DNA of 64,000 bases from Saposhnikovia divaricata (Eukaryota; Streptophyta; Magnoliopsida; Apiales; Apiaceae): positions 135,433,001 to 135,497,000 of the forward strand of contig CM071596.1 of assembly GCA_036435485.1 (NCBI GenBank). The letters run 5' to 3'. Below the pieces are notes generated by a model. It saw nothing but the letters and a program-made list of their open reading frames with translations. It was not told the DNA's origin and ran no database searches. The number at the start of each line of letters is the position of its first letter. The first letter of the stretch is position 1. A program made the translations under genes and the position numbers. Positions 1 through 12,190 of the stretch are shown piece by piece.

Positions 1-209
1 TCCACCATCATAAGCGCGTTCTTGCCATTCACCTTGGTCTCAATATACATAAGAGACCTCTTCTCCTTAAGATCCTCCCTTATAGTGCCTAGCAACTTGA
101 GCATTCCCATGCTCACATGTTCTTCATCTCCCTCTTCTGCGGTCAAAGCATCGAGTTTGCTCCTTTTTGGACAATCTCTAGCATAGAGCGGTCCATCGCA
201 CAAAAAGCA
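1..209 (-). CDS. Gag zinc knuckle and start of pol (partial, shifted frame)
   Basis: Reading minus from 209 gives a CFLCDGPLYARDCPKR zinc knuckle, then a linker and an aspartic-protease lead-in ending NGKNALMMV at the window edge. The frame is open to position 1 but differs from that of the preceding Gag ORF. At the knuckle position where a CCHC motif normally has His, I read Leu (DGPL-Y), so zinc binding may be impaired. The start is arbitrary because this is a continuation and not an independent gene. Confidence 0.7.
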
Positions 210-1363
210 TCCTTTGGCTCCTTTTTGATTTCTTCTCGGCGGGTCTTCCAATCTTTGTACCCAGTTTTTCCTCCATTGTTGGCCTTGGGTTGATCCTTTG
301 TTCCCTCACCTTTGGCAAAGTTACTTCCCGAGCTCTCCTTAGGTCCTTTGCTTCTGCCCGATTCATCTTGACCCTTGGAGCTATACTCCGTTAATGCTTC
401 GGCGATGGTTAAGGCAATAGAAATATCTTTGACCTCCCTCCTTTGAAGTTCCATCTTGGCCCAAGGTTTCAACCCCTCCATGAAGTTGAATAAAAGATCT
501 CTCTCGCTCATATACGTGATTAGTAGCATGAGGTTGGAAAATTCTTCCACATAGCTTCGGATAGAACCCCCATGTTTCAACTCCTTCATCTTCTTCCGGG
601 CCTCAAAATCAACGTTCTCAGGATAGAATGACTTTCGGAGGGCGGCCTTGAACTCATCCCATGTATCGATAGTTGAAGTTCCCTTTTCAATCTCAGCATG
701 CTTGCGCCTCCACCAAATCCCTGCATTTCTGGTCAAGTATGGAGTAGCCGTCTTGATCTTTGTTGGTTCATCCACTAAGCCAAGAGAATCGAAGTATCTT
801 TCCATGTTCCAAATGAAATCGTCGAAGCTTACCGCCTCGCGCCTACCATCATACTCCTTTGGCTTTGGAACATCCAACTTTGGTGGCCGGAATGCACGAC
901 TGGGTGTCCCACCATTTGCCACAACCTTCTTTACTATGGCCAACTCTGCCTCATATGCATCAATATCAGCCTTGAGACTCTCTAAAAGTTGCGCCGTTGT
1001 TCGTTGGAACCTAAGCATCTCACGTTCCACCTCTACTATCCTTTCTTCATGGGCCACCCCCATGGTTGCGACCTTGCTTTCGAGCCCCAACTGATTATCC
1101 TTGAGGCCTACTAATTCTTTCACGAGCTCCTCCTTGAGTGTTCTCAGCTTGTGATCCCATTCGACACCCATCTCCTCATTCCTTCTAATCAAGTCTTTGA
1201 TGCCCTGATCAAAGCCTTGTTGCTCATCATCCAGTGTCTCTAAGCGATCTTTCATAAGCCCAACGTAAGTCTCCACCTTAGACATACGTTGTTCAATAGC
1301 GGCAATAACGTCCCTTGACTTGCCACGTCCCTTAGGTTGATCTTGTGCGTGTGTGTCTGTCAT
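143..1363 (-). CDS. Gypsy gag polyprotein (capsid part)
   Basis: This is a 406-residue retrotransposon Gag. Residues about 20-150 form a long, charged coiled coil. Residues about 160-330 match the plant retrotransposon gag domain, with landmarks PKEYDGRREAVSFDDFIWNM, WWRRKHAEIEKG and YVEEFSNLMLL. A basic, low-complexity tail follows. The ATG lies about 50 bp after the primer site, as expected for Gag. The frame ends just as the zinc knuckle should begin. The knuckle and protease continue in another frame (1-209), so there is a frameshift near 205-250. Whether that shift is programmed or a mutation is not known. Confidence 0.85.
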   Translation of the reverse strand: MTDTHAQDQPKGRGKSRDVIAAIEQRMSKVETYVGLMKDRLETLDDEQQGFDQGIKDLIRRNEEMGVEWDHKLRTLKEELVKELVGLKDNQLGLESKVATMGVAHEERIVEVEREMLRFQRTTAQLLESLKADIDAYEAELAIVKKVVANGGTPSRAFRPPKLDVPKPKEYDGRREAVSFDDFIWNMERYFDSLGLVDEPTKIKTATPYLTRNAGIWWRRKHAEIEKGTSTIDTWDEFKAALRKSFYPENVDFEARKKMKELKHGGSIRSYVEEFSNLMLLITYMSERDLLFNFMEGLKPWAKMELQRREVKDISIALTIAEALTEYSSKGQDESGRSKGPKESSGSNFAKGEGTKDQPKANNGGKTGYKDWKTRREEIKKEPKDAFCAMDRSMLEIVQKGANSML

Positions 1364-1408
1364 AATGCTTTCTTATAAGTTTTCTTTTGACGTAGTTCCG
1401 AACCTCGG

Positions 1409-1420
1409 CTCTGATACCAC
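1409..1420 (-). other. Primer-binding site, tRNA-iMet type
   Basis: On the minus strand this reads TGGTATCAGAGC, the usual plant retrotransposon primer site complementary to the 3' end of initiator methionine tRNA. It lies two bases inside the LTR boundary. Confidence 0.9.
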
Positions 1421-1422
1421 TT

Positions 1423-2135
1423 TGTCACGGCCTTAGAATTCGTCCCCTTTTTAAGCCAACCGTGCCGGCATCTAGCTCTTGTCGATCCCCCGAACGAACT
1501 ACTAGACCAGCCTTACCCCAAGTGTCACCTACACTTGTGCAGCGGATAAACAAGTAATGAGATATAGAACCCACAAACTTTACTAACAAAGACCCTTCTT
1601 TATTAAAAAACCTCTTTTACAAAGAGAATGGAACCTCTTATCCCACACTAGCCCCCCCTGCTAGTTACAAAGTCTAGCACCCAACCCTCACAAGCTCCCT
1701 AGCTCTTTGAATGCTCTTACTTTGCTCTCTATCACTATCATTTTCTCTCTATGCCTCTCCAAATGAGGGGTCTCACTCTTTTATAGGCTCCTCCACCACT
1801 TGGAGAGAATTCTAGAACATGTACATCCTACATGTTTCTAAATTATTCCACTATTAAGCCTATACAAGATTATTCTAGATCCTACCATATCTAGAATATA
1901 CAAGTATATACATAACATCTAGGATTTCTCTAGAAAGCTCCCAAGCTCCTGAAGGTTCCGGAAGATTCCACGAGGCTCCACCACGTTCCACCACCTTCTG
2001 GACTCCTCTTGAATTCCCAAGCACCTTCTAGAGAACTCCGCAATGTTCCACTATATCCTAGAGTCATCCGGACCCTTCCGACCTTCTCTAGAATATTCCG
2101 CACTTAGAGAGGTTGAATTTTGGCGGAGCGTGACA
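1423..2135 (-). repeat. 5' LTR of the gypsy element at the left edge
   Basis: The 713-bp LTR starts TGTCAC and ends GTGACA on the + strand, a perfect 6-bp terminal inverted repeat. The boundary is set on one side by the primer-binding site at 1409-1420 and on the other by the change to unrelated AT-rich DNA at 2136. It is rich in TCTAGAA and TTCC words. The second LTR is not in the window. Confidence 0.85.
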
Positions 2136-3098
2136 AAATGGTTAATAATGTTTAGCATCGTCCTTAATCACGTTTCCCTGTAAATATCCCTCGGCATATT
2201 CGGACATTCTAATTTTGTGTAGTAAACTATTAAACTCATATTTCTTCTAAGAAAAAGTTAACTCATATGTTTAAATAAAAAGTAAATCACGACGAAGAAA
2301 AAAATAGACTAGTGCATCTATAAATTTAGTAAAGATATTCTCATTTACGATTATCAAATAAACAAAATTAGAAAACACATATATTAACTTTTGTTTTATA
2401 AATAAAAACATGTTTTTTCAATTTTTCTTAAAAGTGATACTATAAACTTTTTACTATATTAATTGTCCCATATTTTAATTTCAATTGTCGTTTGTTTGAA
2501 ATGAAAATGTTAAAGAATTTAAAAAATTATCTAAAAAATTGTCTAAAATACTTACATGTCATTATCCAAGTGATATCCTTTTCAATAAAAATTTAAAATT
2601 ATGTTATGTGCTCACAAATTCAATCTTGCCACATGTCATTTGGAACAATTTCTGGTACAAAAATTTATGAAAAAGTGAATAAAATGTACTAATCTATTTA
2701 ATTTTCATACTTAAAAAGAGAAAGGGAGGTTGAATTATATCCATGCATTGATCATGCTAAAATAAAGGTAATGGTTCAAAATGTCTCATTTTCAATTTTA
2801 ATGGTTCTTCCTACCCCATTTCAAAAATTCGGCCCTAAATTCGCACAGATCCGCTTTTTCAGGTTCCGTACAAGCTGTTGCGCCATTTCGTTACACGCAT
2901 CTACCCTGTTGCGGCATTCCACGTTCAATATCAATATCAAATCCTGATGCGGCATACTGTCATGCGTATTATTACTAAATATGTAACCCGAAAATATGCA
3001 ATAGTACAATTTTTTTTTTAAACCAATCACGTTACACGAAATTGCATATTAGGAAAGTGGATGAGGACCAAATTTTTATGAATTGTCCATTTTAGTAA
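2136..3098. other. AT-rich intergenic stretch
   Basis: No coding exon, RNA gene or element end could be supported here. A short minus-strand open frame at 2821-3030 has no recognisable motif. The segment separates the gypsy LTR from the Helitron 5' terminus. Confidence 0.6.
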
Positions 3099-4283
3099 TC
3101 TATACTATTATATAAAAGCCGAAACATTAAAAGTTTGGTCGGTCGGTTGGTCGGTCGATCGATCGGTACAGTACCAGTTGATTTTACTTATTTACCCTTA
3201 CTCAATTACAGATCTACTAACTAATCAATTTCCTTTCTCAGGTTACACATTTTATCTTTTTCTATTTTCAAGAACTAAATAATTTCCTTTTTCAGGTAAA
3301 ATACAATATATTTTATATTTTATCTAACAAAAATTTTTCATTTATTAATCAATTTCCTTTTTCAGGTTAAACATATTATCTTTTCTATTTTTCAATAACT
3401 AAATAATTTCCTTTTTCAGGTAAAATAGAATATTTTTTACATTTTATCTAAATAAAATTTCTCCTTTTTATTATATTATTATTACTATTAACTAATCAAT
3501 TACCTTTTCCAGTCAAAACATGTTACCTTTTCTCTTTTCTAACTAAAATCTCTCTTTTTCCAATTATATCATGGACGGTTACCATTTTCAGCCAAAACAC
3601 GTTACCTTTTTTTTTTCTTTTACTAAAACCTCCCTTTTTCCAATTATATCACGGGCGTTGCTATTTAATAAAAATAAAATAATATTATTATAATACTAAT
3701 AATTAATCGATTTTCTTTTCAGCTAAAATATATCATCTTTTATATTTTTTCTAATTAAATCCCCTTTTTCTAAAAATATAACGGGCAACATTAATTTCTC
3801 ATTTTCTAAAAACTATGAACAATTTTATTTAATAAAATAACATAATTAAATTATAATTACTATAAATTAATCAATTACCCTTTTCACATAAATCATGTCA
3901 TCTTCACGTAACCTTTCTATTTTCTCTAACTAAAATCTCTTTTTTCCCAATTATATCACGGGCGGTTCTATTTAATAAAATAAACTAATAATATTATAAT
4001 ATTATTAATTAATCGATTACCTTTTTCAACTAAAACATAGCATCTTTTCTATATTTTCTAACTAAAATCCCTCTTTTAATAGAAATATTAGAAATATCAC
4101 GGACAATATTAATTTCTTCTTTTCTAAAAACATTACCAGCAATTGTATTTAGTAAAATAAAGTAATTAAATTATAATTACTATAAACTAATCAATTACCT
4201 TTGTCACCTAGAACATATTACCTTTTTAATTTTCTCTAGCTAAGTTTTTTATTTTTCTAAACATATCACGGGCATTATATTTA

Positions 4284-4777
4284 GGGGTTTTTTTAAAAAA
4301 TACCCGTCCTTCAAATTATTTTTTTTAAAATACTACCACTTTTAAAACTATTTATAAAAATACATTTCTTTAAAATTCTTTTTCAAAAATACGGTTTGCA
4401 ACCTTTGCAACCGCATTTATAATTTCGGGGCGGCGCCTGCTGCGTGAGTTGCAAATGAGGTTGCAAAGGTGCATGAGTTGCAAATGAGGTTGCAAAGGTT
4501 GAGTTGCAAATGAGGTTGCAAAGGTTGCAAAGGTGCGTGAGTTGCAAATGAGGTTGCAAACGTTGCAACTGAAAACTGGAACTTGCAATCGAAAATTTGT
4601 CTGCTCCCCTGTATAGCATCGAAATTGCATATAAGGTTGCATACAACCTCATATGCAACCTTATATGCAACCGAAAACTGAAAACTGAAAATTGGAAGTT
4701 ACAGGTTACAATTTTCATTTGTCATTTTCGACCAATTTTTTGACAGTTTTCAATTATCATTTTCGAGCAGTTTTTTG

Positions 4778-4865
<88 letters not shown>

Positions 4866-5146
4866 AAAAACTGGTCAAAAATGATAACTTAAAACTGTAA
4901 GTTGCAATCCAGTTTTCAGTTGCAACTTTTGCAACTTCCAGTTTTCAGTTGCAACTTTTGCAACCTCATATGTAACAAAAAATTAAAAGTTGCGGCTGGC
5001 GCCGCCCATATATACAAAAGGTTGCATAGGTTGCAAATCGTATTTTTGAAAATAAAACTTAAAAAATAGTATTTTTGTAAATAACTTTTAAAGTGGTAGT
5101 ATTTTTTAAAATAGTTTTAAAAAGATAGTATACGGGGTAATTTCCC
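4284..5146. mobile_element. Non-autonomous fold-back MULE
   Basis: The 863-bp element is flanked by a perfect 9-bp direct repeat, TTATATTTA (4275-4283 and 5147-5155), the target-site length of Mutator-like elements. The ends form long imperfect inverted repeats of about 130 bp, including AAAATACTACCACTTT and its complement and TTTGCAACC on each side. The interior holds many TTGCAAATGAGGTTGCAAAGG words and a central AT dinucleotide run, so nearly the whole element could fold on itself. It has no transposase. Confidence 0.85.
4779..4862. repeat. (AT)n microsatellite
   Basis: About 42 uninterrupted AT units sit at the axis of symmetry of the fold-back MULE, flanked by the inverted arms around TTTTTTGAAA and ATCAAAAAAC. 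Confidence 0.95.
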
Positions 5147-5433
5147 TTATATTTAATAAAATGAAGTAATAATTTTATAATTACTAATAATTAATGGATT
5201 ACTCTTTTTAACTAAAACCTATCATCTTTTCTATATTTTCTAACTAAAATCCCTCCTTTTCTAGAAATATCACGGATAACATTTATATAATTATTTTCAA
5301 ATCATCTCATATAAAAATGTAAGCCTCCAAAATTCATGTTTTAAAAAAATTAATTGAGAATAATGAATTTTTATATAATATTAAAAAAATCCGTGCATCG
5401 CACGGGTTTTACCCTTTCTCAATTACAGATCTA

Positions 5434-6586
5434 CTAGCTTATAACCCGTGCGAAGCACGGGTTTCTCTTGATAGGTTATAAAATTTATTTAACATTATAA
5501 TTATGTTTTTATATAATCCTTATTTTTAATAATTTTTAATTTTAATTTAATATAAATTTATATAATGATATGCATGGTTTAAAATTTATTTTGTAAAATT
5601 CTAAATTAAAAATGTCGTTGACGGGTTCGAACTTTAAATTTTTAGTAAATTAATTTAATCATATAATATATCTTATTATTAGATCTAACGATTCTTATTT
5701 ATTACTAAAAATAATGATTTGAATATATAGTGAGATATTTTTGGGTGTATATTAGTGATCGCAAGATTAATTTTAAATTAAAAAGTAAAGTGTTTTAATT
5801 ACAAAAATTACTACTAAAAATAATTACGGAAAGATATGGTGTGATATTTTGATATATATTAATTATTGTAATATTAGTTTTAAATTAAATGGTAAAGTGT
5901 TTTAATTAGAAGTAAAATCTTTAGAAAAAATGGGTAATTGAGTTGTTGGAGGAGAAAAAAGAGTGCAAGTAGAAGCTTAATGTGTATGAAGGAATTTTAA
6001 TCGGAATATAATTACGTTAACATTAGTAATTAGCTTTTTGAGTTGTTTTTGTAATTTAATTATTTATTTTAATAATTAGGATAACCAAACCGAAAACCAA
6101 AACTTTCAATGTTCCGGCTTTAATATAATAGTATAGATAGATATATAAATATAATAAGGATATAATTAAATTATTTTGTTAAATGTGATAGTTTTGATTA
6201 CCGGGCTTGGATGGGCTGCGAATTGGAGTTGGATGGATTGTTTGTTGATTAATATTTTTATGGATCAGACCCAACTTTTAACCCATTCTATCAAACCGTG
6301 TATTGAATTGATGAAGATGGTGTAAATTAGGTTTAGAAGAATAGAGTTCTGTGCACAGCGTTCGTGAAGGCAACGGAGGTTTTAAGTTTAGCTGTATTAG
6401 TTATGGTGTAAATATAAAATACTGTTGCTTCTTTAGGACTATAGCCAATAACGGATTAAAATTGATTTATTTTATATTTAAAATTAATTAAAAATTAAAT
6501 TAACCAAACTGAAAACCAAAATAAATAGGATAACCAAACCGAAAACCAAAACTTTCAATGTTTCGGCTTTAATATAATAGTATAGA
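5434..6586 (-). mobile_element. Non-autonomous Helitron, inverted
   Basis: Read on the minus strand it starts TCTATACTATTATATTAAAG (6586 downward) and ends with hairpin CCCGTGCTTCGCACGGG just before CTAG at 5437-5434. The host sequence resumes on both sides with the AT-rich repeat of the outer Helitron (ACAGATCTACTA / ACTAATCAATTT). A second copy of the 5' terminus lies inside at about 6137, so the element may be two nested or partly duplicated copies. No ORF of note. Confidence 0.75.
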
Positions 6587-7500
6587 TTAACTAATCAATT
6601 TTCTTTTTGAGGTTAAATATATTATCTTTCCTACCATATTCAATTACAGATCTACTAACTAATCAATTTCCTTATTGAGGTTAAACATATTATCTTTCCT
6701 ATTTTTCAAGAACAAAATAATACAATATCCTTTTATATTTTATCTAACTAAAATTTCTCTTTTATTAATCAATTTCCTTTTTCAGGTTAAACATATTACC
6801 ATTTCTATTTTTCAATAACTAAATAATTTCCTTTTTTAGGTAAAATAGAATATCTTTTATATTTTATTTAACTAAAATTTCTCTTATTTTTCAAGAACAA
6901 AATAAAACAATATACTTTTATATTGTATCTAACTAAAATTTCTCTTTTATTAATCAATTTCCTTTTTCAGGTTAAACATATTACCTTTTCTATTTTTCAA
7001 TAACTAAATAATTTCTTTTTTCAGGTAAAATAGAATATCTTTTATATTTTATTTAACTAAAATTTCTCTTTGTACGAGTAGTTTTGTTTAATAAAATAAC
7101 ATATTATATTATAATTACTATTAATTAGTCAATTACCCTTTTCACCCAAAACACGTTACCTTTTCTCTTTTCTCTAGCTAACATATCTCTTTTTCCAATT
7201 ATATCATGGACGGTTACCTTTTTCAGCCAAAACAGGTTACCTTTTTTATTTTCTCTTACTAAAACCTCTCTTTTTCCAATCATATCACAGACGTTTCTAT
7301 TTAATAAAAATAAATAATAATATTATAATACTAATAATTAACCGATTACCTTTTCAGCTAAAACGTATAATTTTTTCTATTTTTTCTAATTAAATTCATT
7401 TTTTTTCTAGAAATATCACGAGCAACATTAATTTCTAAAAACTATGAGCAATTTTATTAAGTAAAATAACATAATTAAATTATAATTATTATATGCTAAT

Positions 7501-8798
7501 TGTTGTGAGAAAATTCCGCAACAACACCCCGAGAAAGCCTCGCCGGAATAACGGGAATTATCCTTGGTTTTCGGATAATTAACAAACCGAACAGCTGTAC
7601 CAAAACAGGGCAGCTGAACCTAATAATGATATTTTGTGTTTTTTGGGCTGAATTAGCAAGTTCACCGGACAATAATTGCAAAAATCCGGCCAAGTATGTC
7701 CAGGGATGTATTACTTAGGGTACACGTGCCTTGTGTATTCAGAAAGTAAAAAACCGAACCCCTTGCTAATTGCCTACATATCCTATTTATAGGAATCAAG
7801 CCCTAATGTAGTTCTTTTAGGTTAGGAATCCTTTCCTTGTCCATTAAGCCACGAAATTGATAAGATTTAATCCCTCCATCCATGTTAATCTCGAAGTATT
7901 TATGTAGAAATATGACTTTTCCTTAAATCAGCTAGCCCCTTAGTAGAGTCCTATTCGAAGTAGAACTCCCAAATCCTACTCATATGAGAACTCCATGTAT
8001 GTATAGACATATATCATAAATTTCTAATATTTATCATATTAGAAACGTGTCCCTCATTAAAATAGACTATTAACAGGACTCAATTCGTATTTCCTACAAA
8101 TCAGGAGTCAATCCTTATCCGTTCGGCCAGCAGAGGTGGAGCCTGTAAGCCCACCTGCACCTACACAGCTTCCCCCAAATGTGAACCTCCACCTCCAGAG
8201 CTACCCTCAAAATATACACCTCTCCAGCTTCCTTCAAACTAGTACCTGCCTTCCAAATATCCTACCAATCCTTAATACCCGTGGGCCAAAAATTAAGCCC
8301 ATTACAAATTTTGGGCACAACAATGTGTATAACGTGTATATCCCATTTGATGTAGTAGAATCCATCTCAAAGTACATCTTTTGAGTCCATTCCCGTGCTC
8401 CTAAATTTTAGGAACAAGAGTCCTTGTCCAACTTTACTTCTGTTAGTCAGAGGTGGAGCTGTAAGCAACACCTGCACCTATACAGCTTCCCTCTAAACCG
8501 AACCTCCACCTCCAGAGCTACCCTTCAAACGTACACCTCCACAGCTTCCTTTAAACCCATACCTCCACAGCGGAATCTCCAGAGCTACCTCTATATTCAT
8601 ACCTCCACAGCGGAACCTCTAGAGCTACCTCCATATTCATACCTCCACAGCGGAACCTCTAGAGCTTCCCTCAAACTTTCCACCTCCAAAGCTTCCTCCA
8701 AAACTGATCCTCCTCAAATATCACTCAAGCCACTCAAATTGGGCCTCCAAACATCCATGGGCCTAAAATTAAATCCATTACAAATTTTGGGCACAACA
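7501..8798 (-). repeat. 3' LTR of the non-autonomous retrotransposon
   Basis: Starts TGTTGTGAG and ends CACAACA on the + strand. It contains three tandem copies of a roughly 38-bp unit with CCTCCACAGCGGAACCTC at about 8560-8665. Open frames through the LTR (8136-8384, 8424-8891) are conceptual only. Confidence 0.92.
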
Positions 8799-8813
8799 AC
8801 TACCCCCCGGTTC
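8799..8813 (-). other. Polypurine tract
   Basis: Minus-strand GAACCGGGGGGTAGT directly abuts the 3' LTR, as needed for plus-strand DNA priming. It is close to the tract of the Tat gypsy element (GGAATTGGGGGGTAGT). Confidence 0.8.
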
Positions 8814-11279
8814 CTTGATGTCATGAAATGCGAAAGGAACCAATACAAGAAAAGGCCCAATCCTTCCTTACCTTCTCAGACAGATACATAGCTTCAACAC
8901 TGTACTTTCAAGCTTACATGAGCTAACTCGGCGTAAGAAACAGGAAACACAACGTTTCTGCATATGTACCTCAATCTGAATCCTTAAATGAGACCCATTC
9001 GTATACAATAGATCACGTACGACACTCCAGTTCCAGTTATAAGCTTCCTCAGCTTCCCAGCTAAACCTACCAGCTTCCAGCTTTTTTCCCTTGAAAACCA
9101 TAATCCGATTCCTCGAGATGCTCCTTTTTCTTGCTAAGTTGACCACTGTGTAAGAATTCCTCGTGAGCCATGCCATGGAGCTTCTGTATGGAGCTCCTGC
9201 TGTTGTAAAGATACCTTAACATCCCAAACCTGAGCTACGACAATAACTAGAAATGATGATTAGTAGTAAGAGCTAAATAGCTCACATATACAGTGCATAC
9301 AACTCATACACATAGAAGACATGCAAACAAGTATGAATATGCAAGTGCAAATGATTTTTTATATATATCCGTTGCTGCCTCTACAATCAAGCAGAAGCTT
9401 GGTGAACACATTCTTCAAGACATAATGCCGCAATTTTCAGAAATTTCCATGAACATATCACAATGGACCTTCGAAGATGTTTGTTAAGTATTTTGAGGAC
9501 TTCTCCTATAATGCCCATAAATCGTGGGACTTTCCAGACCTTTCCCATAAGCCTTGGGATCCTCCAAGCGTTGTAAGTTATAAGTGATTCCATATACGTA
9601 TCACAAGAGGGACCAATGGAATGCCATGTAGACCTCCTCAATTGCTGCTATGTCTTTCCAAGTGGTTACATTATGGAGCATATAGCGTGCCTAGGCACCT
9701 ACCTAACAGCTTCAGCTAGCAACTTTGAAAACACCTTTGAAAACCATGCATAATTTAATAAATGTATATGGAATGATGACCTTTTCTTTATAAATCCATG
9801 CAGACTTGTTTCCTTGAAATCATATGAAATGCGCATTTTGATAATCATGAGCTGATGCAATGCTAAAGATAATGATCCATTTGAAAAGATGAGGTTCGAA
9901 TGATGTTTTTAGCTTAAGGCTATGAAAAATTTCCATCCATGTACATAAAACATGCATGATAATTAATATGTAAAAACATGAGAATAGAACTTATCTGTTC
10001 CCTTATGGTTCCGGTTTAGATCAGGTTCGGCCATTGAACCTACTTGGTAGAAGCCCCCCCTCAGCAAGCTCATAATGAGAACCTCTTTTCCAATCTGCTA
10101 AATCTAAAGTACCCCCCGAGCCGTTGGATTTCCTTTCGATATGACATGCAAAACCTTCTTCAACATGAATTCCAAATATATTAGCCAGCTCAGAAGCAAT
10201 TGGTCAAAAATATGCAGCTGTACCTGAACCTGAACCTCAATAAACCATAAGAAGTTGTAGCTAAACCACACTTCCAGAACTTGGCCTTTTAAGATTCTAG
10301 TAGGTATAACTCGTATCAAGTCTCCATATGCTTTTAAACATCATTCCATTGACGTAAAGATTTTCAAAAATGAAAGAGCTTCACTACCCGAACAAGGGTT
10401 TGATGACCTTATAGTCCAATCCGAATTCCAATCCACATGCTAATCCATATTCCAATCCATATGCCAATCTATATTCCAATATTCGTGATCCTATAAGCAT
10501 AGGAACTTCGCGAGCCTGACTCCATTAAGGCACCTCGCGATCCTATAAGCATAGGAACTTCGCGAGCTAGTCTCCATTAAGGCACCTCCCGATCCTATAA
10601 GCATAGGAACTTTGCGAGCTAGTCTCCAGTAAGGCACCTCCCGATCCTATAAGCGTAGGAACTTTGCGAGCCTGGTCCATACTCCCCGTGGAGGTTCGTA
10701 CCTAAGAGGTTCATACTTAAGAGGATCTACCTAGCAGGTCCATATTCTCACTACCCTCCTATTTATTCGACATATGACTAACGACAATAAAGAACTAGAT
10801 CCAACCATTCAAACATTCAAGATTCACACATAAACCATTAACAAGAAAGCATTTTCACATAAACAAATAGCAAATGAACACATAAACATATAATCCACAT
10901 AGATCATGTAAACATATAATCCACATAAGTCATGCAAATAAAATGACACATTTTAGTGACGGATCAAAACCTAAACCTAAGCGTGATAGTCGTCCAAATA
11001 AGCCTTTTTACTTCTTCTAAGCCTAAAGAGGTCTACCGAATCCCTACCCAAAGGTGTCTACTGGTGAGGTTTCTCCAAATTTCCAATATCCAAATCCGTC
11101 CAAGCCACACTTAAATATCGCGAGCTAGCGAATATAAGGAAGCTCCTCAAGAATGTGAACCTAGATCCTAGAAAATCTATAGATAAAACCAATGCACCTG
11201 CATATTGTAGATGAAACCAATGAACCTGCAACCAATAGGTAAGTTCCTAATGAAACTGCAATCCGTAGCTAAAATCCAA
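8814..11279 (-). other. Non-coding interior of the non-autonomous retrotransposon
   Basis: No conserved coding domain is visible. The stretch is peppered with AGCTTCC, GAACCTC and GAGCTACC words or their complements. It also contains a short run of TTCCAATCCATATGCCAATC variants at 10415-10480. Confidence 0.6.
10483..10672. repeat. Tandem repeat of about 55 bp, 3-4 copies
   Basis: The unit carries the imperfect palindrome CCTATAAGCATAGG followed by AACTTCGCGAGC and CTCCATTAAGGCACCTC. Copies start near 10487, 10541, 10590 and 10643, with a few substitutions between them (TCGCGAGC or TTGCGAGC, AAGCATAGG or AAGCGTAGG). Confidence 0.85.
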
Positions 11280-11284
11280 TGAAG

Positions 11285-12190
11285 CTGCACTGCAGCTAAA
11301 TCCAATCAACCTGCAACCAACAGGTGAATACCAAAGAAGCTACTTGCAACCATCCAGTTAATACCAAAGAAGCTACCTGTAACCAGCAGGTGAATAGCAA
11401 AGAAGCTACCTGCAACCAGCAGGTAAAATCCGAAGAAGCTGCTCCAGCAGCTGAAACCAACCAACCTGCAACCAGCAGGTTAATACCAAGGAAGCTGCTC
11501 CTGCAGCTGAAACCAATCAACCTGCAACCAGCAGGTGAAATCCGAGGAAGCTGCTCCAGCAGCTAAAACCAACCTACAACCAGCAGGTTAATACCAAGGA
11601 AGCTGCTCCTGCAGCTAAAGCCAATCAACTTGCAACTAGCAGGTGAAATTCGAGGAAGCTGCTCCAGCAGCTAAAACCAACCAACCTACAACCAGCAGGT
11701 TAATACCAAGGAAGCTGCTCCTGCAGCTGAAACCAATCATTCTGCAACCAGCAGGCCAAATTCGAAGAAGCTGCTTCAGCAGCTGAAACCAACCAACCTG
11801 CAACCAGCAGATTAATACCAAGGAAGCTGCTCCTGCAGCTGAAACCAACCAACCTGCAACCAGCAGGTTAATACCAAGGAAGCTGCTCCTGCAGCTGAAA
11901 CCAATCATCCTGCAACCAGCAGGTGAAATCCGAAAAAGCTGCTTCAGCAGCTGAAACCAATCAACCTGCAACCAGCAGGTAAAGTCTAAAGAAGCTGCTC
12001 CAGCAGCTAAAACCAACCTGCAACCAGCAGGTTATTACCGAGGAAGCTGCTCCTGCAGCTGAAACCAATCATCCTGCAACCAGCAGGTAAAATCTGAAGA
12101 AGCTGCTCCAGTAGCTGAAACCAACCAACCTGCCACCAACAGGTTAATACCAAGAAAGCTGCTCTTGCAGCTGAAACCAATCCACCTCCA
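11285..12190. repeat. Tandem array of about 56-bp units with two short hairpins each
   Basis: About 16 units occupy some 900 bp. The later units are close to 56 bp and alternate GAAGCTGCTCCTGCAGCTG with CCTGCAACCAGCAGG. The first few are shorter, about 40 bp, and lack the first motif. Each motif is a short inverted repeat with a 2-4 base loop. The length is not a multiple of three, and open frames on both strands are by-products. Confidence 0.92.

Larger units (their letters stand above)
1..2135 (-). mobile_element. Ty3/gypsy retrotransposon, 5' end only
   Basis: The left edge of the window cuts this minus-strand element. From its 5' end it shows an LTR (1423-2135), a primer-binding site matching initiator tRNA-Met next to the LTR, a gag frame and the start of pol running off position 1. 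The 3' LTR is outside the window, so the target duplication cannot be tested (AAATG at 2136-2140 would be the candidate). The lineage is not assigned because the RT and integrase are not in view. Confidence 0.9.

Noticed and set aside
8136..8891. Open frames in the 1,298-bp LTR (repeated at 15413-16240)
   Set aside because: They lie on the strand opposite to the element, consist of translated CCTCCA/AGCTTCC repeats, and differ at their ends only because the flanks differ.
11296..12016. Repetitive open frames on both strands
   Set aside because: Conceptual translations of the 56-bp array. The unit is not a multiple of three and both strands are open only because the repeat lacks stops.
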